From contig NZ_CAKZRO010000067.1 in NCBI RefSeq assembly GCF_937146585.1, positions 1 to 51,901 of the forward strand: a stretch of DNA of 51,901 nucleotides, written 5' to 3'. The translations under genes and the position numbers were made by a program. Below are positions 31,984 through 40,211 of this stretch, piece after piece. Below the pieces are notes generated by a model. The model did no database searches and had not been told where the DNA came from. It saw only the letters and a program-made list of their open reading frames with translations. The stretch's first letter is position 1. Each line of letters opens with the position of its first letter. The DNA comes from an uncultured Halorubrum sp. Lineage in GTDB: Archaea; Halobacteriota; Halobacteria; Halobacteriales; Haloferacaceae.

Positions 31984-33735
31984 ATGCGACGGGTTCCCAC
32001 CCTCCCGACCGCGGCCGCGGTCGTCGCCGCTGTCGTCGTCCTGTGTGTCGCGTTCACCGCCGGCGTCGCCGCCGCCCCCGACGCCGGCTCGGTCGCCGCC
32101 GCGTCCGACGGCGGGCCGACAGCGCCCTCCGTCTCGGCCGAGGCGTGCGACGCCGGCGACGGGACCGGGCTGGTGGGCTGTTGGAACGGAACCCACTACG
32201 AGGACTCCGTCGACTTCGCGGAGACCGACGGCCTCAACGAGACGCAGCTAGCGGCCCTGACCGACCTGACGATGGCCCGGGTCGAGCACGTCCGCCAGCG
32301 CCCCTTCCGCGAGGACGTGCCGGTCGAGACGGTCACGCGGAGCGAGTACGCCAACGACACCGCGAGCGGGAACGGCTCCGAGGCGTTCCGGCGCTGGAAC
32401 GACCAGGTGTGGGAGGCGCTGTTCGTCGTCGGCGACGAGACGAACGCGAACGACGAGATCGACTCGGTGTTCGGCGGCGCGGTCTCCGGCTTCTACTCGC
32501 CCTCGCAGGACCGGATCGTCATCGTCGTCCCCGACGGCGAGTCGCCCGACATCGACCCCTCGACGCTCGCGCACGAGCTGCTCCACGCGATGCAAGACCA
32601 GTACCACGACCTCACCGACCCGCGCTACGTCGGCGCGACCCAGGACGGCGACCTCGCGGTCGACGGCGTCGTGGAGGGCGAGGCGGTCCACGTCGAGGAG
32701 CGCTACGCCGCCCGCTGTGACGCCAACTGGACCTGCGCCGAGGCGCCCGAGAGCGACGGTGGAGGCGGGGGCGACGGCCAGGAGTTCAACTTCGGCATCC
32801 TCCAGACCGTCCTCCAGCCGTACGGCGACGGAGCCGTGTACGTCCGCGAGCTCCGCGACGAAGGGGGCTGGGCGGCCGTCAACGAGACGATGAACGACCC
32901 GCCGGCCTCGACGGCGGAGGTCATCCACCGGAACCCCGACTACGAGGAGGGGAACGTCACGTTCGAGGACGCCGCGACCGGCGGGTGGGAGACGTACGCG
33001 GACCAGGGGGTCGGCGGCGCGGAGACCGCCGGCGAGGCGTCGATGTTCGTGATGTTCTGGTACCAGAGCCTCGAGTACCGGAACGCCGTGTTAGAGCCCG
33101 ACGCGACCGTTCGCGAGAACGTCCAGATCCACCTCGACGCGGAGGCCCAGCTCCAGACTCGGGCGAGCTACAACTACGCGCACCCGGTGACCGACGGCTG
33201 GGCGGGCGACGAGCTGTACCCCTACCGGAACGGGGACCGCGACGGCTACGTCTGGGCGACCGAGTGGCAGACCGAAGAGGACGCCGCGGCGTTCCGCGAC
33301 GCCTACGTCCGGATGCTGACCGCGCACGGCGACGACGAGTACGCCGCGGGGACCGTGTACGAGATCGGCGATGAGAGCGACTTCCCCGGCGCGTACGGCG
33401 TCGAGAAGGACGGGACGAGCGTGACGATAACGCACGCGCCCTCGCCGGCGGGCGTCCTCGAACTCCGTCCGGACGCCGACCTCGCGCTCCCGGACGCGGA
33501 CGACGGGACCGACGACGACGGAACCGACGGCGGTGACGGCAACACCACCGACGGCGACGGGACCGACGACGACGAGAATACCACCGACGAGGGCGGCGAC
33601 GGCAGTGACGGCAGTGACGGCGGCGACGGCGGCGACGGCGGGAGTACGGAGGGCAGCACCCCCGGGTTCGGCGTCCCGGCGGCGCTCGTCGCCCTCGTGG
33701 CGGCGCTCGCGCTGGTCGCGCGACGGACGGTCTAG
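31984..33735 (+). CDS. PGF-CTERM surface protein with HExxH metallopeptidase motif (Hvo_1808-like)
   Basis: This 583-residue secreted protein has a Sec signal (VPTLPTAAAVVAAVVVLCVAF), an ectodomain of about 460 residues, a Thr/Asp/Gly linker (about 500-555) and the C-terminal tripartite signal TPGF, hydrophobic helix, RRTV. PGF-CTERM proteins are cut and lipid-anchored by archaeosortase A. The ectodomain contains AHELLHAMQDQYHDL (HExxH at His197, Glu198, His201) and, about 30 residues on, VEGEAVHVEERY, which can supply a third ligand. This is the pattern of a zinc peptidase, not yet proven. Four N-glycosylation sequons are in the N-terminal half. ATG 31984 follows ACTACTTACC at 31954-31963. 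Confidence 0.85.
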   Translation: MRRVPTLPTAAAVVAAVVVLCVAFTAGVAAAPDAGSVAAASDGGPTAPSVSAEACDAGDGTGLVGCWNGTHYEDSVDFAETDGLNETQLAALTDLTMARVEHVRQRPFREDVPVETVTRSEYANDTASGNGSEAFRRWNDQVWEALFVVGDETNANDEIDSVFGGAVSGFYSPSQDRIVIVVPDGESPDIDPSTLAHELLHAMQDQYHDLTDPRYVGATQDGDLAVDGVVEGEAVHVEERYAARCDANWTCAEAPESDGGGGGDGQEFNFGILQTVLQPYGDGAVYVRELRDEGGWAAVNETMNDPPASTAEVIHRNPDYEEGNVTFEDAATGGWETYADQGVGGAETAGEASMFVMFWYQSLEYRNAVLEPDATVRENVQIHLDAEAQLQTRASYNYAHPVTDGWAGDELYPYRNGDRDGYVWATEWQTEEDAAAFRDAYVRMLTAHGDDEYAAGTVYEIGDESDFPGAYGVEKDGTSVTITHAPSPAGVLELRPDADLALPDADDGTDDDGTDGGDGNTTDGDGTDDDENTTDEGGDGSDGSDGGDGGDGGSTEGSTPGFGVPAALVALVAALALVARRTV

Positions 33736-33836
33736 GGGTTCGTTCGCCCCACGTCCGGCGCCGCGGTCGTCGCGGGGGCGCGGCGGTGGCGGCGCGACAC
33801 GGGTGGCTTTTCGTCCCCGCGGTCGAACGCCCGGCC

Positions 33837-34997
33837 ATGAGCGACTTCGACATCGTCGACGCGGTCGCGATCCGGGACGGCCGCGCGACCGACGCGTACT
33901 TCGAGCGGACCGAGGCGGCGCTGGAGGCGGCGGGGCGGAACCCCCGCGTCGTCGCCGAGGTGACCGCGGACCAGTTCCCGGACGGGGCGTTCGAGGTGTT
34001 CGCCGGGCTCGGCGACGCCGTCGAACTGCTCGCCGGTCGCGGCGTCGACGTGGACGCGGTCCCGGAGGGCCGCCTGTTCGACGGCGGGCCGGTGATGCGG
34101 ATCGAGGGGCCGTACCGCGCGTTCGCGCGGCTGGAGACGTCGCTGCTCGGCTTCCTCTCGCACGCCTCCGGGATGGCGACGGCGGCGCTCGACTGCCGGG
34201 TCGCCGCGCCGGACGCGTCGGTGCTCTCGTTCGGCGCGCGCCACGTCCACCCCGCGATGACCGCGGCGGTCGAGCGGTCGGCGCTCGTCGGCGGGTTCGA
34301 CGGCTTCTCGCACGTCGCGGCCGGCGAGCTGCTCGGGCGCGAGGCGTCCGGGACGATGCCCCACGCGCTCGCCATCTGCTTCGGCCGCGGCGAGCAGGAG
34401 GCCGCGTGGCGCGCCTACGACGAGGGCGTCCCCGCGGACGCGCCCCGGATCGCGCTGTGTGACACCTACTCCGACGAGGTCGACGAGGTGCTGCGGGCCG
34501 TCGAGACGCTCGGCGACGACCTCGACGGCGTCCGCCTCGACACGACGGGCTCCCGGCGCGGCGACTTCCGGCACATCGTCCGCGAGGTCCAGTGGGAGCT
34601 CGACGTCCGGGGGCGCGGCGACGTCGACGTGTACGTCTCCGGCGGGCTCGGTCCCGCGGACCTCCGGGCGCTACGCGACGTGGTCGACGGGTTCGGCGTC
34701 GGCGGGTACGTCTCCAACGCGGACCCGGTCGACTTCGCGCTCGACATCGTCGAAGTGGACGGCGAGCCGGCCGCCAAGCGGGGGAAGCTCTCGGGCGCGA
34801 AGGCGGTCTACCGCACCGCCGACGGGGGCCACGCGGTCGGGCTCGCGGACCGGTCGGGCCCAAACGGTGCGGAATCGCTCATGGAGCCGGTGATCCGTGA
34901 CGGAGAGGTCGTCGACGGCGACGCGGCCGACCTGTCGGCGGCGGCGGAGCGGGCGCTCGCGGACGCGGAGGCGGTGGGGTACGGCGCGGACGACTGA
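33837..34997 (+). CDS. Nicotinate phosphoribosyltransferase
   Basis: This 386-residue enzyme makes nicotinate mononucleotide from nicotinate and phosphoribosyl diphosphate in NAD salvage. Motifs include DAVAIRDGRATDAYF, ETSLLGFLSHASGMATAAL, LSFGARHVHP, FDGFSHVAAGELLG, the PRPP/NMN-binding end VRLDTTGSRRGDF and DVYVSGGLG, and FGVGGYVSNADPVDFALD. I chose ATG 33837; CTTTTCGTC at about 33807-33815 lies upstream. It follows the Hvo_1808-like gene and is convergent with the AMMECR1 gene. Together with the nicotinamidase-like enzyme it would form a nicotinamide salvage route. Confidence 0.93.
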   Translation: MSDFDIVDAVAIRDGRATDAYFERTEAALEAAGRNPRVVAEVTADQFPDGAFEVFAGLGDAVELLAGRGVDVDAVPEGRLFDGGPVMRIEGPYRAFARLETSLLGFLSHASGMATAALDCRVAAPDASVLSFGARHVHPAMTAAVERSALVGGFDGFSHVAAGELLGREASGTMPHALAICFGRGEQEAAWRAYDEGVPADAPRIALCDTYSDEVDEVLRAVETLGDDLDGVRLDTTGSRRGDFRHIVREVQWELDVRGRGDVDVYVSGGLGPADLRALRDVVDGFGVGGYVSNADPVDFALDIVEVDGEPAAKRGKLSGAKAVYRTADGGHAVGLADRSGPNGAESLMEPVIRDGEVVDGDAADLSAAAERALADAEAVGYGADD

Positions 34998-35018
34998 AAA
35001 GGAACGCGACGCGGACGG

Positions 35019-35621
35019 TTACAGCTCTTCGACGGCGCCGCCGTCGGCGCGCTCCCGGAAGACCTGTCCCTCGATGAGCGTCACCATCGTGTCCTCGTCC
35101 TGCCACGCGGTGGGCGACAGCTTCGCCTTCCGGCAGGTGCGCGAGAGGAACTCCGCGCCCGACCAGCCGTTCTCGACGGGGACCGTCGGGTAGAGCCAGC
35201 CGTGGGCGTTCCCGCTGTCGACGGCGACGCCGTGGGTGCCGATCTCGAGGTCCTCGGCCGGGTCGTTGGTGAGGACGGTGTTCGAGACGACGAACACCGA
35301 GACGGTGATGTTGTCGAGCTCCTTCGGCTCGACCTCGGAGCCGCAGGAGTCGCCGGACGCCGCCTTGATCGCGGCCTCCACGATGGCGTGGCCGAGCTGA
35401 TCGGAGGTGTCCCACGCGCCGGCGCAGCCGCGGAGTCGGCCCCGGCCCCGCGTCGACTGGAGGCGGACGAAGGCGCCGGTGCGAGCGTAGAACGCCTCTC
35501 GCATGCTCCCGGGCTGTTCGCGTTGCCCGTGTCGAACGAACGACTCCACCGCCTCCCGCGCGAGTTCGACCGCTCGTGCACCGTCGTCGTACGACAGCTG
35601 AACGGTCTGGGCCTCGGACAT
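35019..35621 (-). CDS. AMMECR1-domain protein
   Basis: This 200-residue protein contains the single AMMECR1 domain of archaea and eukaryotes, with FVRLQSTRGRGRLRGCAGAW holding the strongly conserved LRGCxG motif, VEPKELDNITVSVFVVS, and the C-terminal GWSGAEFLSRTCRKAKLSP. The conserved Cys in LRGCAG and the Cys in SFRTCRK-like segments suggest a redox or acyl intermediate, but no activity is known. A gap of 21 bp separates it from the nicotinate phosphoribosyltransferase (convergent). The start at 35621 has a GTTCAAGTC element about 25-33 bases upstream. Confidence 0.92.
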   Translation of the reverse strand: MSEAQTVQLSYDDGARAVELAREAVESFVRHGQREQPGSMREAFYARTGAFVRLQSTRGRGRLRGCAGAWDTSDQLGHAIVEAAIKAASGDSCGSEVEPKELDNITVSVFVVSNTVLTNDPAEDLEIGTHGVAVDSGNAHGWLYPTVPVENGWSGAEFLSRTCRKAKLSPTAWQDEDTMVTLIEGQVFRERADGGAVEEL

Positions 35622-35718
35622 GAGAGTCCATTACGTTGCTGACGACTTGAACGCTTCCCTTGTGGGACCGCGCTCGCGGCGCTCGCGCCGTCTCGGCCGA
35701 GAGGCGCCCGACCGAACC

Positions 35719-35727
35719 GCTTATTCG
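35719..35727 (+). promoter_or_regulatory. TATA box of RNase P RNA gene
   Basis: GCTTATTCG sits about 24-30 bases before the predicted 5' end of the RNase P RNA, in the correct orientation and in otherwise GC-rich DNA. Confidence 0.7.
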
Positions 35728-35747
35728 CCGGCGGGCGCAACGACGGA

Positions 35748-36066
35748 TCGGACAGAGGGAGCCCGACTCCCGTGCCGCTGGCATGAGGAAAGTCCCCCCA
35801 CCGGCCGGACAGGCGACCGGGCACACGCCCGGAGTCGGAGACGGCTGGCTCTGGAACAGCAACGACACCCCCCGCCCCGACCCGTGATTCGCGCGAACCG
35901 ACCCGCGAGGGAAGGGAGTTAACCCGAGGAGGACCGACGGGCGGGAACGGATGGAACGGCGAATCCTCGCCGGTGCAAGTCCGCGCCACAAGGTAGTCCG
36001 GCCGCGGCGCGGACGCTCAGCCGAATGTCGGGACGAACCGAAGGGGGCTTACTCCCCTCAGTCCGC
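35748..36066 (+). ncRNA. rnpB: RNase P RNA, archaeal type A
   Basis: The RNA is the catalytic subunit that removes tRNA 5' leaders. The universally conserved GAGGAAAGTCC lies at 35785-35795. AAGGTAGTCCGGCC lies near 35993-36003 and GAAGGGGGCTTACT, the 3' partner of P4, near 36039-36052. The ends pair as helix P1: CGGAC.GAGGGAG (35749-35760) with CTCCCCTC.GTCCG (ending at 36065). The length of about 319 nt suits haloarchaeal RNase P. ORFs drawn across the region have no support. The start is set by the TATA box at 35719-35727, the end by P1; both are accurate to a few bases. Confidence 0.93.
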
Positions 36067-36111
36067 TCACACCGACCAGCGACGCGGCCGTCCCGCGATT
36101 ACTGAGACACC

Positions 36112-36374
36112 GAACTGCGGTGGCGCGTGCCTCCGAGTGGCCGCCGGAGGCGGCCGCGAGGGGCACGCGCGAGGGAGCGGTGAGCGCTCGGAGAGCGCGA
36201 ACCGCGAGGCTGGGGAGGCGTGAGGCCGCGGTGCTGTGCCGGGAGGGACTCGAAGGGGCAGCCGCGAGGGCGGCGCAGGCGACGGAAGCACCGAACGAGG
36301 GAGCGCGAGCGACCGAGCGAGGCGCGCAGCGAGCGTGCGCCGCCCTCGCGGCTGGGGCTTCGGCGGTGTTCATC
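36112..36374 (+). repeat. Structured intergenic repeat, copy B
   Basis: This 263-bp noncoding element fills most of the 367-bp space between rnpB and htpX. Block 1 is 36112-36136, block 2 (GCGAGGGA) 36170-36177 and block 3 36206-36269; all match copy A at 24287-24457. Its hairpins differ in sequence but keep pairing: GGCCGCC-GGA-GGCGGCC between blocks 1 and 2 with outer arms GCGCGTGCC/GGCACGCGC, and GCGGT.AGCGCTC/GAGCGC.ACCGC between blocks 2 and 3. After block 3 a further 100 bp is inserted, closed by a 19-bp perfect inverted repeat (see next entry), and it ends CGGTGTTCATC, like copy A. The remaining 36375-36433 shows no gene. Confidence 0.85.
36259..36354 (+). repeat. 19-bp perfect inverted repeat at the end of repeat copy B
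   Basis: CAGCCGCGAGGGCGGCGCA (36259-36277) is exactly complementary to TGCGCCGCCCTCGCGGCTG (36336-36354). The left arm starts inside conserved block 3. The 58-base loop contains several GAGCGAGCG-type purine-rich steps. Copy A has no such right arm, so this is either an insertion in B or a deletion in A. Confidence 0.9.
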
Positions 36375-36433
36375 ACCGATCCGCTCTCAACAGTTCGTAA
36401 CCGACTGCCCGGAAATTCAGATTCGGCTCAGTA

Positions 36434-37306
36434 TCAGGCCGTCTCCATCTCCTTTTCGAGTTCGCGGAGGCGCTCGATGCGGTTCTCCGTCGAGGGGTGC
36501 GTGGAGGCGATCTTCCCGACGAAGCCGGCCTTGATCGGGATGATGAAGAACGCGTTCATCTCCGCCTCCTCGCGGAGGTCCTCCTCCGGAACCCTGTCCA
36601 TCCGGCCGTCGATGGTCATCAGCGCCGAGGCGAGCGCGCCGGGCTTCCCGGTGATGAGCGCCGCGCCGCGGTCGGCCGAGTACTCGCGGTACCGCGAGAG
36701 CGCGCGGATGAGCAGGAACGAGATCACCCACACCAGAAGCGACGCGACGATCGCCACGATGACGGGCGCGCCCTGCCGGTTGTCGCCGCCGAGCAGCCAG
36801 CCCCACCGCACGATGAAGAACGCGATGGTCGAGAGGAACGACGCGATGGTCATCACCATCACGTCGCGGTTCTTGACGTGGGCGAGCTCGTGGGCGAGCA
36901 CGCCGTCGAGCTCGTCCGCGTCGAGGCTGTCGAGGAGCCCGGTCGTCACCGCGACGGTGGCGTTCTTCTTGTTCCGGCCGGTGGCGAACGCGTTCGGGAC
37001 GCGGGTGTTCGCGACCGCGATCGTCGGCTTCGGCAGGTCGGCCTGCTGGCTCAGTCGCTCCACCCGGCGGTGGAGGTCCGGGTACTCGTCGGGGTCGACC
37101 TCGTGGGCGCCCATGCTCCGCAGCGCGAGCTTGTCGCTGAAGAAGTACTGCGCGAGCGAGAACGCGCCGAACATCGCGAGCGTGAAGATGATCCCGACGT
37201 TGAACACCTCGATCAGGACGCCGATGAACACGACGTAGAGGGCAAAGAGCAGGAACATCGTGAACCCCATCCGTCCACGGAGTCCCCAGTCTGTCTTCCA
37301 GTCCAT
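36434..37306 (-). CDS. htpX: HtpX-like zinc membrane metalloprotease
   Basis: This 290-residue M48 protease degrades misfolded membrane proteins. Two N-terminal transmembrane helices (FTMFLLFALYVVFIGVLIEV and GIIFTLAMFGAFSLAQYFF) precede the catalytic domain with HELAH at 139-143 and the third zinc ligand Glu208 in SRYREYSADRGA. Two more helices follow the HELAH motif. The segment NTRVPNAFATGRNKKNATVA is also characteristic. It is convergent with rnpB and repeat copy B, and divergent from the epimerase. Confidence 0.94.
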   Translation of the reverse strand: MDWKTDWGLRGRMGFTMFLLFALYVVFIGVLIEVFNVGIIFTLAMFGAFSLAQYFFSDKLALRSMGAHEVDPDEYPDLHRRVERLSQQADLPKPTIAVANTRVPNAFATGRNKKNATVAVTTGLLDSLDADELDGVLAHELAHVKNRDVMVMTIASFLSTIAFFIVRWGWLLGGDNRQGAPVIVAIVASLLVWVISFLLIRALSRYREYSADRGAALITGKPGALASALMTIDGRMDRVPEEDLREEAEMNAFFIIPIKAGFVGKIASTHPSTENRIERLRELEKEMETA

Positions 37307-37438
37307 GCCTCCAAGTTACCGCTCGGCGCGTTAAAGCCTGCCGGAGCCGGGGACGACGGAGGGGGGAGCCACCCGCCCGCGGCGGTGCGATTTTCGTCGC
37401 AACGGTGCGTTTTTCCCCCGCGACGGCGACGCCGACGC

Positions 37439-38377
37439 ATGGAGACAGTCCTCGTCACCGGCGGCCGCGGCGCGTCCGGGCGCTGGGTCGTCGACCGCCT
37501 CGCCGGCGACTACGAGGTCGTCGTCGTCGACTACGACCACCCCGGGCTCGGCGTCGACCCCGCCCCGCACGTCTCGTTCCGGGCGGCCGACCTCGCCGAG
37601 CGCGACCAGGCGCTCGACGTCGTCGCCGCCGTCGACCCCGACGCGGTGGTCCACTGGGCGGCGATCCCGGTCGCCGGCACGCACCCCGAAGGCCGGGTGT
37701 TCGAGACGAACGCGCTCGCGGCGAAACACGTCCTCGACGCGGCCGGCCGGGCGGACGCGCCGGTCGTCCAGGCCTCCAGCGACGGCGCGTACGGCTTCTT
37801 CTTCGCCGAACCGACGCCGTTCCCGGACGAGCTGCCGGTCACCGAGGCCCACCCGCTCCGCCCCGAGGACCCGTACGGGCTCTCGAAGGTGACCGCTGAG
37901 GCGGCGGCGGGCGCGGCCGCGCGCCGCCACGGTGTCCCCGCGGTCTCGGTGCGTCCCTCGTGGATCCAGTACCCCGGCGCGTACGCCTGTCGCGCGGAGG
38001 AGTACGTGACCGACCTCGACGCCGGCGCGGGCAACTTCTGGTCGTACGTCGACGCCCGCGACGTCGCGGACCTCGTCGCGGCCGCGCTCGCGGACCTCCT
38101 CGGAGCGAGTCCGGCCGTCGAGCCGGGCACCCACGAGGCGGTCAACTGCGTCGCGGCCGACAACGCGCTCGGCCGGCCCCTGCGCGACCTCCTGCGCGAG
38201 TCGTACGGCGAGATCCCGGACGACTGCGCGGTCGACGAGGGCGCGTTCGCCGCGCGCGACGACCGCGGCGCGTACGCGGTCGCGAAGGCGGAACGACTGT
38301 TCGGGTGGACGCCGTCGCGGTCGTGGCGCGACGCGGCCGACGAGGCGGTCGCCGAGCCGACGCTGTTCGCGGAGTGA
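37439..38377 (+). CDS. NAD-dependent epimerase/dehydratase (extended SDR)
   Basis: This 312-residue protein has the Rossmann motif VLVTGGRGASGRWVVDRLAG, the VVHWAAIPVAGTHP strand, active-site Ser in VQASSDGAYG and Tyr/Lys in EDPYGLSKVTAEA. The family changes nucleotide sugars or sugar acids; the substrate is unknown (a uronate dehydrogenase-like role is possible from the small size and VRPSWIQYPG segment). The ATG at 37439 follows TGCGTTTTT at about 37403-37412. It is divergent from htpX and convergent with arlJ. Confidence 0.88.
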   Translation: METVLVTGGRGASGRWVVDRLAGDYEVVVVDYDHPGLGVDPAPHVSFRAADLAERDQALDVVAAVDPDAVVHWAAIPVAGTHPEGRVFETNALAAKHVLDAAGRADAPVVQASSDGAYGFFFAEPTPFPDELPVTEAHPLRPEDPYGLSKVTAEAAAGAAARRHGVPAVSVRPSWIQYPGAYACRAEEYVTDLDAGAGNFWSYVDARDVADLVAAALADLLGASPAVEPGTHEAVNCVAADNALGRPLRDLLRESYGEIPDDCAVDEGAFAARDDRGAYAVAKAERLFGWTPSRSWRDAADEAVAEPTLFAE

Positions 38378-38426
38378 CCGTACGACGGGAGTCGTGGCGG
38401 GTCCCCGTCGACGGCGACGAATCCCG

Positions 38427-40163
38427 TCAGATCGATAGGATCGCGTTGACGAGCGTCCGCGTCGCGATGGCGGTCACGGAGCCGAGCCACGTCAGGAGGA
38501 CGAAGTGGATGTAGCCGTTCGCGGGGTTGCCGCCGTCGATCCGGCGGATCATCTGCGAGGAGAGCGCCGCGTTGAACAGCACGACGGTGAGCAGGAGGTA
38601 CTCGATGAGCGGGATGTCGTAGGCGCCGGGGTAGACGATCTGCCCGATGTCCATCTCCTCGAGCCCGAAGTCGGCGGTCAGGTCCGCCAGGATCGCGACG
38701 ATCTCCAGCCCGATGAAGAAGGCGAACGTCGCGGCCGCGGTGATCCCGTACAGCAGCCCGATGAACGTCATCGCCGCCTGCCGGCGCTGCTCGCGGAGCT
38801 GGTTGACGGCGTTCATGTTCCGCGAGATCAGCTCGCCGAGCATCTTCGGGTCGCCCCCCATCCGCCGGCCGACGAGGTACATCTCGGAGAACTTCTGGAT
38901 GAGGTACGAGCGCGTGTCACGCGTGAACGCCCGCCACGCGCCCTCGGTGCTGATCCGCATGTTGAGCCGGCGGTAGAGCCGTTCGATCGACTCCGATAGC
39001 TCGCCGAAGTTCTTGTCGCGCAGCGTCGTCAGCACGTCCGTGGTCGTCGACTGCTTCGCGCTCTCGGTCGCCCCCAGCGCGCGCACGAACGACGGGAACT
39101 CGCCGTCGCGGGCCGTGATCGCCTGCTCCTCGCTCCGGAGGACGACCCCGGTGATGATGAGCGGCGAGATGGGGACCGCGAGGTACAGCGGCAGCCGCAC
39201 GTCGTCGATGAAAAAGAGGATGCCGGGGAGCCCGGGGCCGTACCCGAACATCCCGGCGGCCGTGATCCCGATGATGAGGAACGAGAGCGCGCCGCCGCCG
39301 ATCAGCGACCCCCACAACTTGAGGTCGCCGGGGGCCCGCTCGTCGGGGTGGTACCAGATGGGGTCGTACGGCGAGGTCGCGCGGATCATCGCGTAGAAGC
39401 CGAGCTGGACGAAGACGAAGAGGACGATGACGGCCGCGACCGTCGCGGTCGGGTCGTTGCCGGTGAGGATCGGGAGGACGACGGCGAAGACGAGGGCGAA
39501 CGTCATCGAGAGGATCATCGACATGTACAGGTCCTTCATCACCTCCAGGTTCGAGAGCGCGGACTCGTACCGGGTCTCGTACTGCGCGAGCATCACGTCC
39601 TGCTCGGAGACGAGGAACTCCTCTAACGACTGCCCCGCGCCCATCGTGTAGCCGAGGCGGTCGAAGAAGTCGGCCATCGCGTCGGAGGGGACCTCCTGTG
39701 CGCGGCGGCGACAGGCGTCGTCGAGGCTCTGGTTCCACGTGTCGACGAGGTGGACGACGCGACCGATCTCCTCGGCGGCGACGCCGTACTCCTCCTCCTT
39801 CGCCAGCGTCCGGAACACCTCCATCCGGTCGATGTTCGTCGTCGACAGCACCGTCATGTGGGTCATCACGAGGTGTAGCTGGTTGTCGATCTTCGTCTCC
39901 AGGCTGGAGAGGTAGATCTTCGGGTAGATGACGGCCGCGAACAGCACGAGCCCGCCGAACATCGGGATCGGCACCCGGGCGGCGAAGGGGAGCGGCAGCA
40001 CGACCAGGCCGACGACGCTGCCGAGGAACACGAACAGGGCCGGCAGGAGCACCAGGCCGACGTACTTCCGCTTGGAGATGTCGAGCTGGTCGTACGACTC
40101 CATCACCTCCGAGGTCAGCTTGGCGGCCGTCGCGAGCCCGTCGCCCATCTGTTTCACGGCCAT
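38427..40163 (-). CDS. arlJ: Archaellum membrane platform protein ArlJ (FlaJ)
   Basis: This 578-residue polytopic protein is the membrane base on which the ArlI ATPase acts. It contains two T2SSF-like regions: residues about 95-230 (HMTVLSTTNIDRMEVFRTLA, GAGQSLEEFLVSEQDVM) and about 345-490 (FPSFVRALGATESAKQST, RMGGDPKMLGELISRN), plus about nine transmembrane helices. Length is typical. It is the last gene of the arlCE-F-G-H-I-J row, 48 bp after arlI. It is convergent with the epimerase. Confidence 0.96.
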   Translation of the reverse strand: MAVKQMGDGLATAAKLTSEVMESYDQLDISKRKYVGLVLLPALFVFLGSVVGLVVLPLPFAARVPIPMFGGLVLFAAVIYPKIYLSSLETKIDNQLHLVMTHMTVLSTTNIDRMEVFRTLAKEEEYGVAAEEIGRVVHLVDTWNQSLDDACRRRAQEVPSDAMADFFDRLGYTMGAGQSLEEFLVSEQDVMLAQYETRYESALSNLEVMKDLYMSMILSMTFALVFAVVLPILTGNDPTATVAAVIVLFVFVQLGFYAMIRATSPYDPIWYHPDERAPGDLKLWGSLIGGGALSFLIIGITAAGMFGYGPGLPGILFFIDDVRLPLYLAVPISPLIITGVVLRSEEQAITARDGEFPSFVRALGATESAKQSTTTDVLTTLRDKNFGELSESIERLYRRLNMRISTEGAWRAFTRDTRSYLIQKFSEMYLVGRRMGGDPKMLGELISRNMNAVNQLREQRRQAAMTFIGLLYGITAAATFAFFIGLEIVAILADLTADFGLEEMDIGQIVYPGAYDIPLIEYLLLTVVLFNAALSSQMIRRIDGGNPANGYIHFVLLTWLGSVTAIATRTLVNAILSI

Positions 40164-40211
40164 CGTCAGCGCCCCTCGGTCGCGGTCATGCGGTGCTCGC
40201 CCCCATCGCGG

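Noticed and set aside
33480..33660. GGCGACGGC-type short repeats that look like a microsatellite or CRISPR
   Set aside because: They encode the Asp/Gly/Thr linker of the PGF-CTERM protein; no unique spacers, so not CRISPR.
35951..36223. Short ORFs over RNase P RNA
   Set aside because: The region folds as RNase P RNA with its conserved sequence blocks.
36120..37238. 372-residue plus-strand ORF through repeat copy B and htpX
   Set aside because: It runs antisense to htpX, and its start lies in noncoding repeat sequence.
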